From: Epiperipatus broadwayi
Lineage: Eukaryota > Onychophora > Udeonychophora > Euonychophora > Peripatidae
NCBI GenBank assembly: GCA_028023455.1
Contig: JAQFVV010006197.1
Span: 17,977,254 to 18,041,253 of the forward strand
Direction of reading: 5' to 3'
DNA: 64,000 nt
Below, in pieces: positions 39,401 through 46,763 of this stretch. The translations under genes were made by a program, and so were the position numbers. Below the pieces are notes generated by a model, which saw only the letters and a list, made by a program, of their open reading frames with translations, made no database searches and had not been told where the DNA came from. Within the stretch, counting starts at the first letter, position 1. Each line of letters begins with the position of its first letter.

Positions 39401-42400
39401 TCTTAATAGTTACGTATTAAATAAATGCTGGATTTTGAGTTGATATTTTGGATCTAGTGTCTGAAAGTTCTACCTTCTCACTGAGGTGAGCTATAAGTTT
39501 GAAAACAATTGGTCTGGGATATAAGAATATTCCAGATAGAGATTTTAAATATTTTCTCTTACTGCACTTATTAATAAGAGCTTATTTGAGCTATTGGTAC
39601 ACTCTCTATATTGCACATATATATATTCACAGCCTTGTTTTAAAAACAAATGACATTAAATATGCAAGAATCAATTCTGGGATCTCCCAATCCCAAGATG
39701 GACACTCTACCAATTATGCCAAAACATGCAGGATAAAAAGACAAATGACATTATTGACCAGGAGTTCATAAGATGTTTGAGCACCAAAATCAATCCTGGA
39801 CTGCCTGAGCCAAGTCAGCATTCTACCAACTATGCCAAACAGCACAGAGTACAGTTAGATTATTAATATTGTTTTCAACAATTTTCATAACTCACTTTGA
39901 CTTCATGCTTAGCTTAGTGTTTACTAAACTGGTTGGAATACAAGTTACTCTGCCCAAGCATAAGATTTAAACTCTTAAATTAACAACATATTATAATCAT
40001 CAAATATATTTACTTTACTATTATTTATAATTTATTTAAAAATAAAAATTGAGAAGGTATAAGTATTTTGAATACATTTAATTAAAGATTATGATTACGT
40101 GTAAACCTCCTAAAATAGCTCTTTATTAAAAGATTGATAAGTCTAAAGCATAGCAATCTGCAATGTGATGTGGCACAGCGGTAGAGTAACAGACTTGAGA
40201 GCTAAAGGGTTTGAGATTAAAACTCACTTTACATGACCATTTGAGTAACAATTCAATTATTTATTTAATATACATGATAATAATTGAGGTAGTGCACCCT
40301 TTTAAGACTAAGACAAATATTTAAAATTGTGGATGATACTAAATTTAGAAGAAGGTAAAGGAGATAAAATGAAAATAACATTTGGATGTAGATTCATTAC
40401 TAGTGGTAAAACAATTACGTTTTTCTATGTCTGAAAGAAATACACTTCATATAGTATTGCCAATCTAAACAATTATTATTTCAGTTTTACAAAAATGGTA
40501 AAAATATCTGTCATCAATTATTTTTGTTATATTTCCTTAGATGATATATATCAGCCTGATAAAAAATATTGTTTATATTTCATTTGCTGTCAAAGCGATT
40601 TCTAGCAGCAGCCTACTAATAATAGAATGAAGACAAATTATTTTCTTCTGAAGACTCCCAAAATTCAGCAATTTCTGGAGATCCATAAAATATGCACATC
40701 ATCTGCTGTAATAAAAGTGGCTATTATATTGCATAGTTGATATTAAAAAAGTTAGAATCTTCTTTGGAAAACAGATTTTCATTTATATAAGTGACTCAGC
40801 AGATAATACTCAAGAAAGGTAACAGTGATAATGCATAATTATTATTTTTTATGTACAAAACACATAGAACTATATTTATTTCACTATCATTAAATAATGC
40901 CATATGTAGAAAAACAGAAAGCATAGTAATAAATTTCATATTAAAATTTAGATAAGGTACGCTCAGAACAAATAATTATATAACATAAAATTTTCTTTTA
41001 ACTTCCTATTAATATTTACGTTTGCCAATCAATGTAAATATCAATCGATTCCCATGGGTGAAAACCATTCTCAATTACAAAGTTTGCCACTTAATTCACA
41101 ATATTGTTAAAGCGTATTCCAGTTATAAGAAATCAATCATCATTTATTTCAGTACTTCTGTTTATGATAAAGTATGGAAAAATAAAATAAGATTAATTTT
41201 TAAATATTTATTGGAATAAATTAAATTATTAAGTTAATCACATTCATTACAAACGTACAAAAACAAAATATTAACTAATTTTTCAATTGATATGATTTAT
41301 AATGCCAAGTACATAAATGGCACAATAAAGTCTTAAATCTATTACTTTTTAATAGGATAACGATTATATATGAAATGAAAAAACAAACAAATATATAAAA
41401 GGTCCTTAATTGTAAGGTTCATTCTAATAAATTAAAATTACATTTATTTTAAACAAAATTGTCTTTCTATAGAGAGAGACAGTTTTCTATGTTGATTGAT
41501 TTAAGATGATGTCTACTTTCAGACCTATCATATTTTGTAATTATACAATTGTATGTTTTGGTCATCCATTTTATAGTAGCAATAACTAATCATGGACAGG
41601 TTTGAAGAGATTTTAGGTTGATGAATAAGAATAAATTAAAATCTGTTGAGACTATCATTTGATGCCCGTCTTCCATTATTTGGATCAAAACCAAAATGGG
41701 TCCAGCAATTCATTGGAAAAATTCATAAACATTCCATAAAATTTTTAAGTATGCCTATAAAACTTTTGCTCTAATAAATGTAAGGAGAATGAACCCTACA
41801 ATTGCTCTATGCATATTATTTATACTCCAACAAGAAGATTTCTAGAAAGTTCACCATTTAATAATTCAGAAGTCAATTATTAAAAAATTTCAATAAAAAC
41901 AATCTGAGTTGTTCTAAGATTTTTAATTTAGACGTATAATTAAAGGTTTGTCATTTTCAGTTTAGAAATCAATCTTTTCTATTAATTATATTGATAAAAT
42001 TACAATAAATTGGACCTAAAATAATAAAACTAATTTTTTTTCATATGTCATAGCATCGGCCGGGAAGCGAACCCGCGACAACCGTCTGCAAGGCAACTGC
42101 GCTGACCTCTAATTTTTATTTAAACACAGAAAACATAATGTATTTACAATTTATATTACAAAGTTTTAATTTAAACCAAAGTATAATTATTTTTATTTGA
42201 TCTTTTCCTGAGATTTATTTCTAAATTTATGATGAAAATTAATTTTAAAACAAAAAAATCTAATTCCCGTATTGATTTTCAGTACTATTTAAATTTTATG
42301 TGCCATTAATTGATATCTTGAATAAAAAAGTTTTTTGTGTTTATATTTGTCACACACACATGTATATAAAATAGGCATTGCATATATCCATATGACATAT

Positions 42401-45400
42401 CATTTATATATATGTACATTTTTATACAATCAAATAATAAACATTTTAAATATAAAACTATTATCTTCATTTTCTACATGTATGAATGTATATAGACATT
42501 AAATTCCAAACTCAACAGCAATCTAAGACAAATAGCCATTAAAATTTAATGACCACGTGATCTCAGTGATAGTTGTTAAGTTCTTAAAATAATTAGTGTT
42601 AGCATTTCAAATTTAAAGTTATAATATAAAATAAGAAAAAAGATAATGTAGAATATATACATAAACACATACATAAATTTGTGTTGATTATAAATATGTT
42701 TAAAATCAAGGAAGCAAAATAAATATTATCATAATTATAATCATCTGAGTGGAAAAAAAAAATACTAGTAAATTTTTCTAGAAAACTATTAAACTTGAAT
42801 TGTAAATAATTATATAAATCTAGAGAAGTGGCGGCCTATCACATTGGTTTATAGATTATAAAGAAAAATGTAAATTAATGTTATTCAGAATAACTAAGTG
42901 ATTATAATATTACTTAAAAAGAAATACGACAGATAATCATTCCAAAGAATATACATTTTTTAAAATTCTTAAATAGTTACAAAACACATCCTCGCATGAG
43001 TTGCGGTGCTTCTTTATCCGGTTTTAAAAAAAAAAATTATTTAAAATTAATATTCTTATATTTTATTTAATTTTAACATATTTTCAAACCACAAAGAGCT
43101 TAAAAATAAGCTTATTTTTTTCCCCAAGAATACCGTTAATTTCGATTTTAATAATAAATAATACTATCGATAATTTCATATCCCAGTATCAGCTAACTAT
43201 TTTTAAAAAATCATCATTTTCAACTATTATCGATCCAATATAAGAGGATCCAAGTTTAATTCAGCTTCTTTAGACTCTTCTTCCTCACATTGCAACAGGA
43301 AACTTCATTTTATTCATCCATTTTACAGGTGGTTTTTTTCTAGATCTTCAATAGTCTTGGATTCGATTTAAAATTTTACTGCCAATCTATTATCATCTCT
43401 TTTAGCCCAACTCCATTTCAGTCTTTTAAATCTTCTAATAATGACAGTGATATCTATTTGCTCTTTCTTCCACTATCTCTTGTTGTTACTCCTAACATAC
43501 AACTCTCCAAACTTTGCTAAGTGATCTGAAGTCTAGGTATTGCTCTTTTGTTAAGAATCCAAATCTCAAATCCACAAGTAAGAATTAGTAAAACACCTTC
43601 CTTTTTAAACACATAGATATATTTTCTTTTAATACCAAGATCTAACCAAGATATTGTAAGTTGTTAGTACTTCTAATTCAATATAATCAATCTTTATTTT
43701 TTTATTTTGACAATATCCATTAAATATTACATTAGTTTTTTTTTTAATATTTATCTTTAATCCTATTGTTTTACTTTCATGTGATAATTCTTGAAATACT
43801 TCCTGAAGCTGAGATACTATTTGCAAAAACAACTCTATTATCTGCAAAATTTAGATAACTTAAATATTTCCTATTTATTTTCCCCTTAGATTTCCATTTT
43901 AATCCTTCAAATACTTCTTATAAAATTATTGTAAAAAGTTTTGAAGATATGGAATCACCCTGTTGTACATGCTGCTAATGTTATTTTTTTAGTATCATCA
44001 CATAATCTAATAGAACATTATCCTGAGTCTACATTTTGATATCCAAAGATCTAATCATCATGGAAATGCTTATAGAATCAAATGCCCTTTCATCAATCTT
44101 TTCTATAACTTTTTTTAATAAATTAGATGTAATCCATGGTACTAAAACAATTTTTAAATCCAGCTTATTTTAGTAGGTTAGAATCCAATGTTTGCTACAG
44201 ATAAATTGTAATTGGCTTGATAAAGATTTTATATAGAACTGATAAAAAATGATTAAACTTGTAATTTCTAATATATTTATATCACCTTTTTAAAATATCA
44301 ATATTCTTCTTCTTCTAATCATCTGTTACATCTTTAACATTTAAATATTTAGTATATATCTTTGCCAACAACTTTTTCTATTTTTTTACCTGCTTCTTTT
44401 AAAATTTCAATAATAATTCCATCATTGTTGGAGCATTTCCCTTCTTCATAGATTTAATTGCATGGTTCACTTCACTTAAAATGTTAGACAATTCAAAAGT
44501 TATAATAAATGTAGGGAATATTTTTGTTTGTTGTTTTTTATTACTACCGTGTATAATTCTTTATAAAATTCCATCACACATTTCATGATGACAAATTCTT
44601 TTTCCAGTAATAATTACATCTTTTCTTCTTATTATTGAAACAACTGTTCTTCAAATACCAAGTTGTTGTTTTAAATTTTTGAAAGTTTTATTTTTTTCTA
44701 TAGCTTTTTTTTTACTAATTCACAATTATATATTTTTATAACATTATTACTCCTTTTTCAAAACATTTTACAAAACCCTATATATTTAATTCTCCTTAAT
44801 GGAATCATTTTTTTAAAAAAATGTTTATATTTCTTCTTTTCTTCATACATTGTCTTGTTTCAATAGAAAATTCATTGTTAAATTACTGCTTTTTTGTACG
44901 AGCTATTTTACTTACAGTTCTCTGTATCAATTATTTTCTTATTGATTTTATTCAAGTCTAAACCATCTTCAAAATCTGTTAATATTTTGACAACCAAAAT
45001 ACTTTTTTATAAAACCTAACTTATGAAAGAAAAATACATGTAACTTCACACCATATTAATTCAGGTATTTAAGTCTCTCAAAAATCATTTTTTAAAATTT
45101 CTTGATTGCTACCACACACATACACACATAAATGACTTTGTTATAGTATTTTTTTTGAAAACTTAATACATACAACATTAAATTTTCTTAATTCCGTAAG
45201 TAAACAATAATGTATTATGCCTGTATAAAAATTCTTAACAGTATTTATTTATAACTGTATAAAAACTCCCAAACAATAAATTGTTCACTTATTTTTATTT
45301 ATAAAATATTCTAGAATAAATATTAAAAAATTCAATATGTCTATATAAAATACAAATAAAACTTTTGCTATAGCCAGCTTACAGCATTTTTTACCAAGAT

Positions 45401-46719
45401 GGTGGGAAATGCCTTAAGTTGGCTATAGCAAAGATTTTATTTGTATTGGCATACAAATTTTTTTAGTATTTATTCTAGAATATTTTGATTATATATATAT
45501 GTAATACAAATAAAAATGTCTGCTAATTAAAAACTATTGTAATAACAATAAAAATTATAAATATAATGGTAATTAACTATTATTACAGTCTTTCAATACT
45601 CAGAAGTACTTTCAGTTAATTCCTTAACTTTCCTCAACTGCAGTTAAATTCAAAAAAACATAATGGAAGAAAACATCATCAACTCAAATCCCATGCATCC
45701 TGAATTTTAATGTTAGCAGCTTGTCTTTTAATTATATTCATTTTATTTCTATTTATTAAAATTACCTCCTTATTTTTTCTTTTATTATGGTTTCTTTCTT
45801 CATAAAGAATCTTAACAGTTTCAAGATCAAACTTAAATTTATATTTACATGTCCTTTCATGATCCAAGAAAACTGAAGCAGTCATTAAATCATTATTATT
45901 TTTACTTTTCACATGCTTGCATAACAATTTTTTTGCGGATGTTTGTTATCATATATAAGTGAATCAAGATGCAATATTGAGAAAAGATTAAAAGAGCATG
46001 AATCATTATACAAGTGTATAAAAAGTAAAAATAATAATGATTTAATTACTACTTCAATTTTCTTGAATCATGAAAGGTCATGTAAATATAAAGGAGCATG
46101 AATTGTTATGTTTTAATGACTGCTTCAGTTTTCTTGAATCATGAAAGGTCATGTAAATATAAATTTAAGTTTGATCTTGAAAGTATTAAGATTCTTCATG
46201 ATGAGAGAAATGATAATAAAAGAAAAATTAAGAAGGCAATTTTAATAAATAAAAATAAAATGAATATAATTAATAGACAAGTTGCTAACATTAAAATTTG
46301 GGATTCATGGGATTTGAGTTGATGATGTTTTTTGAATTTAACAGCAGTTGAGGAGGATTAAGAAACTAATTGAAAGTATTTCTGTGGCCTGAAAGATCGT
46401 ATATAAAAGTTAATTAGCATTATATTAAGTATTTATATATATAATTAGTGTAGCTTAATATATATGCAATTAAGAAGGGCAAACCACACCTCCACAGGTT
46501 ATGAATAAATAACACTATGCTTAATAATGATCAAAAATAGAATGGACATCATAGATAAATCAGACAATTGCATAAGGCATTACAATTATAAAGATTTTTT
46601 TTTAATTAAGAGTGCTAAATGAAGTATTACCCAAGATCATTCTACTTCTTGGTATAAATTATAGTGTGATATTTAAAAAATTCTGTATTTAATGACTTAC
46701 CTTCATTTTTGTTTCCCAT
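8051..46719 (-). CDS. Nramp: NRAMP/SLC11A proton-coupled divalent metal transporter, 5' part (7 exons)
   Basis: Seven minus-strand exons (46701-46719, 30230-30336, 26991-27113, 23584-23810, 17622-17760, 11970-12125, 8051-8209; lengths 19, 107, 123, 227, 139, 156, 159) join to exactly 310 codons without a stop. The family moves Fe2+, Mn2+ and similar ions with protons across plasma or endosomal membranes and has the LeuT fold. Seen here: a hydrophilic N-tail (residues 1-50); TM1 with DPGN at 66-69; TM3 with SDMQEVIG, whose acidic residues are D141 and E144; TM4-TM5; the CxxC-containing loop before TM6; TM6 with MPHN at 245-248; TM7; and an NKS glycosylation sequon at 304. Family members are about 530-570 residues, so roughly the last 230-260 residues (TM8 to the C-terminus) fall left of the window. 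All introns have GT/AG ends. Family identity is near certain; which paralogue (DMT1-like or NRAMP1-like) is not decided. Confidence 0.96.
8450..9084 (-). mobile_element. Solo-LTR-like repeat
   Basis: A 635-base island of higher G+C. On the minus strand it begins TGGTCACAGTTATAGTCC and ends CCAGACCAAACACAACA, so it has TG..CA ends, with an AATAAA signal about 110 bases before its end. This is the form of a solitary retrotransposon LTR. No gag-pol and no convincing target duplication were seen, and the exact ends are uncertain. Confidence 0.45.
9085..10177. other. AT-rich intron, no features
   Basis: Homopolymer A/T runs and short TA repeats only. Confidence 0.5.
10178..11718. repeat. 1.5-kb dispersed repeat, copy 1
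   Basis: Collinear with 58931-60496 over its whole length. Shared landmarks include TTCTTAGCAGGAGG near the start, GATTAAGATAACCAGAAA, CTGGACCCTGAG, GATCGTGTTA, CTCCCCTCT.CTTGAAGGG and GGTTCAAT-like at the end. Both copies carry a short minus-strand ORF at the same place (11419-11631 here), but its amino acids differ widely between the copies, so it is probably not coding. Both lie in the same orientation. No terminal repeats were recognised; class unknown. Confidence 0.8.
11970..12125 (-). CDS. Nramp: NRAMP exon 6: TM5-6 loop and TM6 with MPHN
   Basis: Acceptor TTTTGTAG and donor GTATAT flank 52 codons (residues 206-257). The loop has the family's paired cysteines (CSDC), and TM6 contains [20 protein letters not shown]. 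Met245 and His247 match the metal-binding Met and the conserved TM6 His of SLC11 proteins. Residue 242, three before the Met, is Cys, where Ala is usual in this motif (AVIMPHN). Phase 0 at both ends. Confidence 0.97.
12522..12614 (-). mobile_element. tRNA-Gly-like SINE with 13-bp TSD
   Basis: The minus strand reads TGTTGGTGGTTGAGTGGGCAGCAC...GGTTCACTTCCCGGCCAATGC, like a Gly tRNA with its A and B boxes. The direct repeat AAATGCATTTTAT is at 12509-12521 and 12615-12627. Confidence 0.88.
12628..14725. other. AT-rich intron, no features
   Basis: Long A and T runs. No exon, tRNA-like unit or element end was recognised. Confidence 0.5.
14726..14947 (-). pseudogene. Penelope-like C-terminal fragment
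   Basis: A 73-codon open stretch whose segment [20 protein letters not shown] then NRQAANVKI matches the two copies at 45.7 and 46.2 kb. The pattern (vkIL..E.n..KRk..ea..I....n.iNrq) is that of the tail following the GIY-YIG domain in Penelope-like reverse transcriptases. No upstream RT is visible. Confidence 0.55.
14948..17621. other. AT-rich intron with simple repeats
   Basis: Contains an AT-only palindrome-like stretch at 15417-15490 and a degenerate (CAA/TAA)n tract at 15520-15575. Nothing else recognised. Confidence 0.5.
17622..17760 (-). CDS. Nramp: NRAMP exon 5: TM4 and TM5
   Basis: Acceptor TATTGCAG and donor GTATTT flank 139 bases: one base completing codon 159, then residues 160-205. 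[20 protein letters not shown] is TM4 and [20 protein letters not shown] is TM5, with the conserved [10 protein letters not shown] linker. It ends in phase 0. An (AT)n tract and a tRNA-like repeat lie about 60-190 bases upstream of the acceptor in the preceding intron. Confidence 0.96.
17826..17897 (+). repeat. tRNA-like repeat followed by (AT)n
   Basis: GGGACTTGTATCACTTGTAT...GTTTGAGTTCAAGTCCCTTA has paired ends (AGGGACTTG/CAAGTCCCT) and A/B-box-like motifs. It resembles the tRNA-like ends of the repeats at 20.3 and 49.0 kb. A perfect AT tract follows at 17902-17945. Confidence 0.55.
17902..17945. repeat. (AT)22 microsatellite
   Basis: Uninterrupted AT dinucleotides directly after the tRNA-like repeat. 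Confidence 0.95.
18150..19350 (-). mobile_element. RTE-like LINE fragment: endonuclease and start of RT
   Basis: Minus-strand pieces near 19100-19020 read [20 protein letters not shown], matching the 'vYAPt...eeeef' segment of apurinic-type endonucleases in RTE LINEs. Further down, 18150-18600 is collinear with 44520-44970 and 63700-64000 (same succession of motifs around TTTTGAGACTTTTATTCT). Many stops and frameshifts; inactive. Confidence 0.65.
19950..20246. mobile_element. MITE with 62-bp TIRs (1 mismatch)
   Basis: Arms 19950-20011 and 20185-20246 are reverse complements except for one base, starting TGAATCAAAATATATAAAAT. The centre (TTGCATAAATTTGCATCA, GCTATGATTATGAGGGCTT, GAAAGCGCTTAG) matches the interior of the larger element at 54.5-55.65 kb, so the two are related. 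The near-identity of the arms suggests a fairly recent insertion or gene conversion. No coding. Confidence 0.85.
20305..20660. repeat. Large imperfect palindrome of tRNA-like repeats
   Basis: About 165-base arms (20305-20470 and 20495-20660) pair across a short AT loop. Each outer end is tRNA-like (TTTGAATTCAGG as inverted B box, CTCTATCTCAAGCAACCGAT as A-box side); the inner halves share CAGTTGGACCAGATCATAAT. The same unit occurs at 48.95-49.30 kb and, in part, at 29.15-29.26 kb. The short ORFs here on both strands are by-products of the palindrome. Confidence 0.75.
20670..21660. other. AT-rich intron, no features
   Basis: No recognisable element; ends in an A-rich then T-rich stretch before the G run. 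Confidence 0.45.
21661..21694. repeat. Poly-G run of 34
   Basis: 34 consecutive G in otherwise AT-rich sequence, preceded by A-rich and T-rich tracts. May form G-quadruplex, or may have an assembly-dependent length. Confidence 0.9.
22172..22355. mobile_element. 184-bp MITE with 40-bp TIRs
   Basis: TACTCCAGTTCTGCCACCTA...GAGTAATCAA at 22172-22211 pairs with 22316-22355 with several mismatches. Related half-sites sit at 27233-27290 and 27573-27625 (GCCATCTAG..TAAAC..GAGTAATCAA), and the sequence resembles the ends of the hairpin family at 34.8 and 52.4 kb. Confidence 0.75.
22558..22587. repeat. Perfect 30-bp palindrome
   Basis: GGTGTTAGTAGAGAT and its exact reverse complement, with no loop. 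Its origin is unclear; it may be two element tips joined. Confidence 0.9.
22588..23583. other. AT-rich intron, no features
   Basis: T-rich sequence up to the exon 4 donor; no exon or element recognised. Confidence 0.5.
23584..23810 (-). CDS. Nramp: NRAMP exon 4: TM2 and TM3
   Basis: Acceptor TTTGTAG and donor GTAAGC flank 227 bases: 75 codons (residues 84-158) plus two bases. It contains TM2, the conserved loop [13 protein letters not shown] and TM3 with [17 protein letters not shown]141 and E144 of SDMQE correspond to the conserved TM3 acidic residues linked to proton coupling in bacterial homologues. It ends in phase 2; the split codon becomes Asn159 with the next exon, where vertebrate DMT1 has Arg. 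Confidence 0.97.
24316..24463. repeat. (AAT)n/(GAT)n compound microsatellite
   Basis: An imperfect AAT tract runs into about 100 bases of GAT with one interruption (GAC). It creates a spurious poly-His reading frame on the minus strand. Confidence 0.95.
24464..25378. other. AT-rich intron, no features
   Basis: No exon-like or element-like sequence recognised. Confidence 0.5.
25423..25920. mobile_element. Long inverted repeat with three 49-bp tandem units at its centre
   Basis: The arm 25423-25619 pairs with roughly 25721-25920 almost base for base. Three tandem units of 49 bases (starting 25621, 25670, 25719; core GAGCCAGTAGATGTCGCTAT) fill the middle and belong to the inner end of one arm. 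The same short reading frame therefore appears on both strands. It looks like two copies of one element head to head with an amplified end. Confidence 0.85.
25986..26990. other. AT-rich intron, no features
   Basis: No recognisable exon or repeat apart from short TA and CA runs near 26640. Confidence 0.5.
26991..27113 (-). CDS. Nramp: NRAMP exon 3: TM1 with DPGN metal-site motif
   Basis: Acceptor GTAATAG and donor GTAATT flank 41 codons (residues 43-83). The core [20 protein letters not shown] is the diagnostic SLC11 TM1 signature. The Asp (66) and Asn (69) of DPGN bind the transported metal in structurally characterised family members. The exon starts and ends in phase 0. Confidence 0.97.
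27233..27625. repeat. Two half-sites of the GCCATCTAG repeat family
   Basis: 27233-27290 and 27573-27625 each resemble one end of the MITE at 22172-22355, in the same orientation as each other, with 280 unrelated bases between. Confidence 0.5.
27631..28884. other. AT-rich intron, no coding
   Basis: A small island of higher G+C at 28780-28850 could not be assigned. Confidence 0.45.
28885..29426. mobile_element. 542-bp element with imperfect TIRs of about 68 bp
   Basis: GGAGTTATCTGTTTACAATT... at 28885-28952 pairs with 29359-29426 (reverse complement GGAGTTATCCATTTATAATT...) with indels. The interior holds a partial copy (29150-29260) of the 20.3/49.0-kb repeat (ATTTCATGCTGAACCAACAC, CAGTTGGCCCAGATCA). 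Likely an old non-autonomous DNA transposon. Confidence 0.65.
29430..30229. other. AT-rich intron, no features
   Basis: Only short TA/CA runs (29595-29625). Confidence 0.5.
30230..30336 (-). CDS. Nramp: NRAMP exon 2: cytoplasmic N-terminal tail
   Basis: Bounded by acceptor ATTATTAG (AG at 30338-30337) and donor GTAAGT (30229-30224). It enters with two bases completing Asp7 and leaves in phase 0. It encodes residues 7-42, a Ser/Asn/Gln-rich hydrophilic stretch ending in IIVPTSSD. The tail precedes TM1 as in other SLC11A proteins, where it is poorly conserved, so this exon rests on splice sites, phase and position rather than on similarity. Confidence 0.82.
30337..32311. other. AT-rich intron, no features
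   Basis: First part of the 16-kb intron 1. An inverted pair near 31075-31110 and 31225-31255 (TTTAAAAGCTTAAGTGTACA against TGTACACTTATGTTCTTAAA) may be a small foldback. Confidence 0.4.
32328..32440 (-). mobile_element. tRNA-like SINE with A-tail and 16-bp TSD
   Basis: The minus strand ends GGCCG-like then CGCTATGACACATGA and an A run. The direct repeat TAATATTGTATTTTTT is at 32312-32327 and 32441-32456. The tRNA-like head is more diverged than in the 12.5- and 54.3-kb copies. Confidence 0.85.
32583..32665. repeat. Perfect 23-bp inverted repeat
   Basis: ATAAAATAGAAATTCATATA.. at 32583-32605 pairs exactly with 32643-32665 around a 37-base loop. Confidence 0.85.
32666..33895. other. AT-rich intron, no coding
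   Basis: Includes a 9-G run near 32887. Nothing else supportable. Confidence 0.5.
34000..35600 (-). pseudogene. Penelope-like retroelement fragment (RT to C-terminal), interrupted
   Basis: The minus strand reads [14 protein letters not shown] (RT 'GSPLSPLLANIYM' region, near 35560-35500), then a segment with the spacing of the RYVDD box ending in CIHCMSIW or its frame-shifted form, then NEIHNRI, then [11 protein letters not shown] and [16 protein letters not shown], the RT-thumb region of Penelope-like elements. Between KMAFLDV and the part before it lies the 463-base insertion at 34842-35304. The rest (34000-34800) is collinear with the plus-strand copy at 35.8-36.3 kb. Several stops; dead. 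RT and the adjoining region are recognisable; the GIY-YIG part is weak here. Confidence 0.7.
34842..35304 (-). mobile_element. TSD-bounded hairpin element, copy 1
   Basis: 463 bases inserted in the Penelope-like frame and bounded by the exact 14-base direct repeat ATCTAAGAATGCCA (34828-34841 and 35305-35318). The two ends form long inverted repeats (AACTCTCCATACAGTAGTGC with its complement, and CTACTCATCCAATATCCCCA with GGGACATTGGATGAGTAG). One arm carries CACTGACAAAGGCCACAAGC then CAGAAACTAGTCT, the motif type found in Penelope-like terminal repeats. A long variable TSD points to target-primed insertion rather than a DNA transposase. Confidence 0.85.
35620..36480 (+). pseudogene. Penelope-like fragment with GIY-YIG domain, plus strand
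   Basis: Reads (with frameshifts) [48 protein letters not shown], then at about 36150-36225 [18 protein letters not shown], the start of the GIY-YIG endonuclease domain with its Cys pair. It is a close relative of the minus-strand piece at 34.0-35.6 kb; the 5'-truncated ends of the two meet near 35600-35640, head to head. Inactive. Confidence 0.78.
36490..36562 (+). repeat. tRNA-like pseudogene or SINE head
   Basis: CCTAATTGGTTAGAGTCACA...AAAGGTTCGGGTTCATTGCG has A- and B-box motifs at tRNA spacing. Acceptor-stem pairing is poor. Not a functional tRNA. Confidence 0.5.
36563..37639. other. AT-rich intron, no features
   Basis: Ends with a G-rich run (GGGGGCGGGGGGGGGGGTG at 37607-37625). No coding seen. 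Confidence 0.5.
37640..37860 (-). mobile_element. RTE-like LINE fragment, 3' part
   Basis: Motifs TTTTTCTAGGTCTTTTAAAT, GAATCCAGTTTAAAATTTTA and CCAGTTTTTAAATTCTTTCA match in order the pieces at 43.3 kb and 62.1 kb. Short, decayed. Confidence 0.5.
38248..39000 (+). pseudogene. LINE ORF2 C-terminal fragment
   Basis: Two adjoining open stretches (38315-38572, 85 codons; 38582-38803, 73 codons) in slightly different frames. The second ends with [18 protein letters not shown], the C-x2-C-x7-H-x4-C zinc-knuckle-like signature ('CpLC...E...HLL..C') at the C-terminus of many non-LTR retrotransposon reverse transcriptases. The first contains [11 protein letters not shown], a typical preceding element. 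Less decayed than the antisense RTE pieces. No RT core is visible upstream. Confidence 0.65.
39100..39578. repeat. Very long palindrome, 222-base arms and 34-base loop
   Basis: 39100-39321 pairs with 39356-39578, starting CTTATTAATAAG at both tips, with scattered mismatches. No coding. Immediately follows the LINE fragment; could be a foldback element or two element copies in opposite orientation. Confidence 0.85.
39660..39855 (-). repeat. Two tandem tRNA-like units
   Basis: On the minus strand, 39730-39660 (TTGGCATAATTGGTAGAGTG..ATTCTTGCATA) and 39850-39785 (TTTGGCATAGTTGGTAGAAT..) share an A-box region and a degenerate B box (GAATTGATTC / GGATTGATTTTG). Probably SINE-derived; not functional tRNAs. 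Confidence 0.55.
40163..40240 (+). repeat. tRNA-like SINE head
   Basis: GATGTGGCACAGCGGTAGAG has a good A box; AAGGGTTTGAGATTAAAACT is a degenerate B box. Confidence 0.5.
40241..42029. other. AT-rich intron, no features
   Basis: Nothing recognised beyond short simple repeats. Confidence 0.5.
42039..42108 (-). mobile_element. tRNA-like SINE, 5'-truncated, 9-bp TSD
   Basis: The minus strand reads AGAGGTCAGCGCAGTTGCCT, then a good B box (GGGTTCGCTTCCCGGCCGAT) and GCTATGACATATG plus an A run. CTAATTTTT occurs at 42030-42038 and 42109-42117. The 7.4-kb copy has the same tail (GATGCTATGACA). Confidence 0.82.
42118..43219. other. AT-rich intron, no features
   Basis: No coding or element recognised. 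Confidence 0.5.
43220..45010 (-). pseudogene. RTE-like LINE fragment: reverse transcriptase
   Basis: Minus strand, reading down from 45010: RT-domain pieces, then at 43847-43640 [33 protein letters not shown] and KIDYIELE, which match the 'elqemlqeLneeSkkvGLkiNi.KTkvmfn' segment following the catalytic box of RTE reverse transcriptases. The catalytic box itself is damaged (the equivalent of FADD reads 'NFADN' in an adjoining frame, near 43850). Many stops; 1.8 kb long. Confidence 0.8.
45305..45490. mobile_element. Short MITE-like palindrome
   Basis: The arms (AATATTCTAGAATAAATATT...ACAAATAAAACTTTTGCTAT and AGCCAGCTTA on the left) pair with 45400-45485. Total about 185 bases with a small loop. 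Confidence 0.75.
45679..46322. pseudogene. Head-to-head pair of Penelope-like C-terminal fragments
   Basis: Minus-strand 45927-45679 (82 codons) and plus-strand 46098-46322 (74 codons) encode the same segment: [17 protein letters not shown], then KIL..ERN.NKRK, NKMNII.RQ.ANIKI and WDLS. They point away from each other. This fits the tail after GIY-YIG in Penelope-like elements. A further duplication of about 72 bases repeats the start of the plus copy (46030-46090 against 46103-46162). Confidence 0.65.
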
Positions 46720-46763
46720 TCTGAAGTTTCAATGCCTTTTCTTTCTTTACTTTCCTAAAACTT
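46701..46763 (-). CDS. Nramp: NRAMP exon with start codon (coding 46719-46701) and short 5' leader
   Basis: On the minus strand an ATG at 46719 opens MGNKNE plus one base, followed directly by the strong donor GTAAGT at 46700-46695. The leftover G joins the AT of the next exon to give Asp7, keeping the frame. Upstream of the ATG are two possible acceptors, TTTTTAG (exon from 46763) and TTTTAG (exon from 46754), so the leader is probably spliced to a further non-coding exon upstream. This ATG is chosen because it gives a hydrophilic N-tail of about 50 residues before TM1, normal for the family. I could not confirm the upstream exon. Confidence 0.72.
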
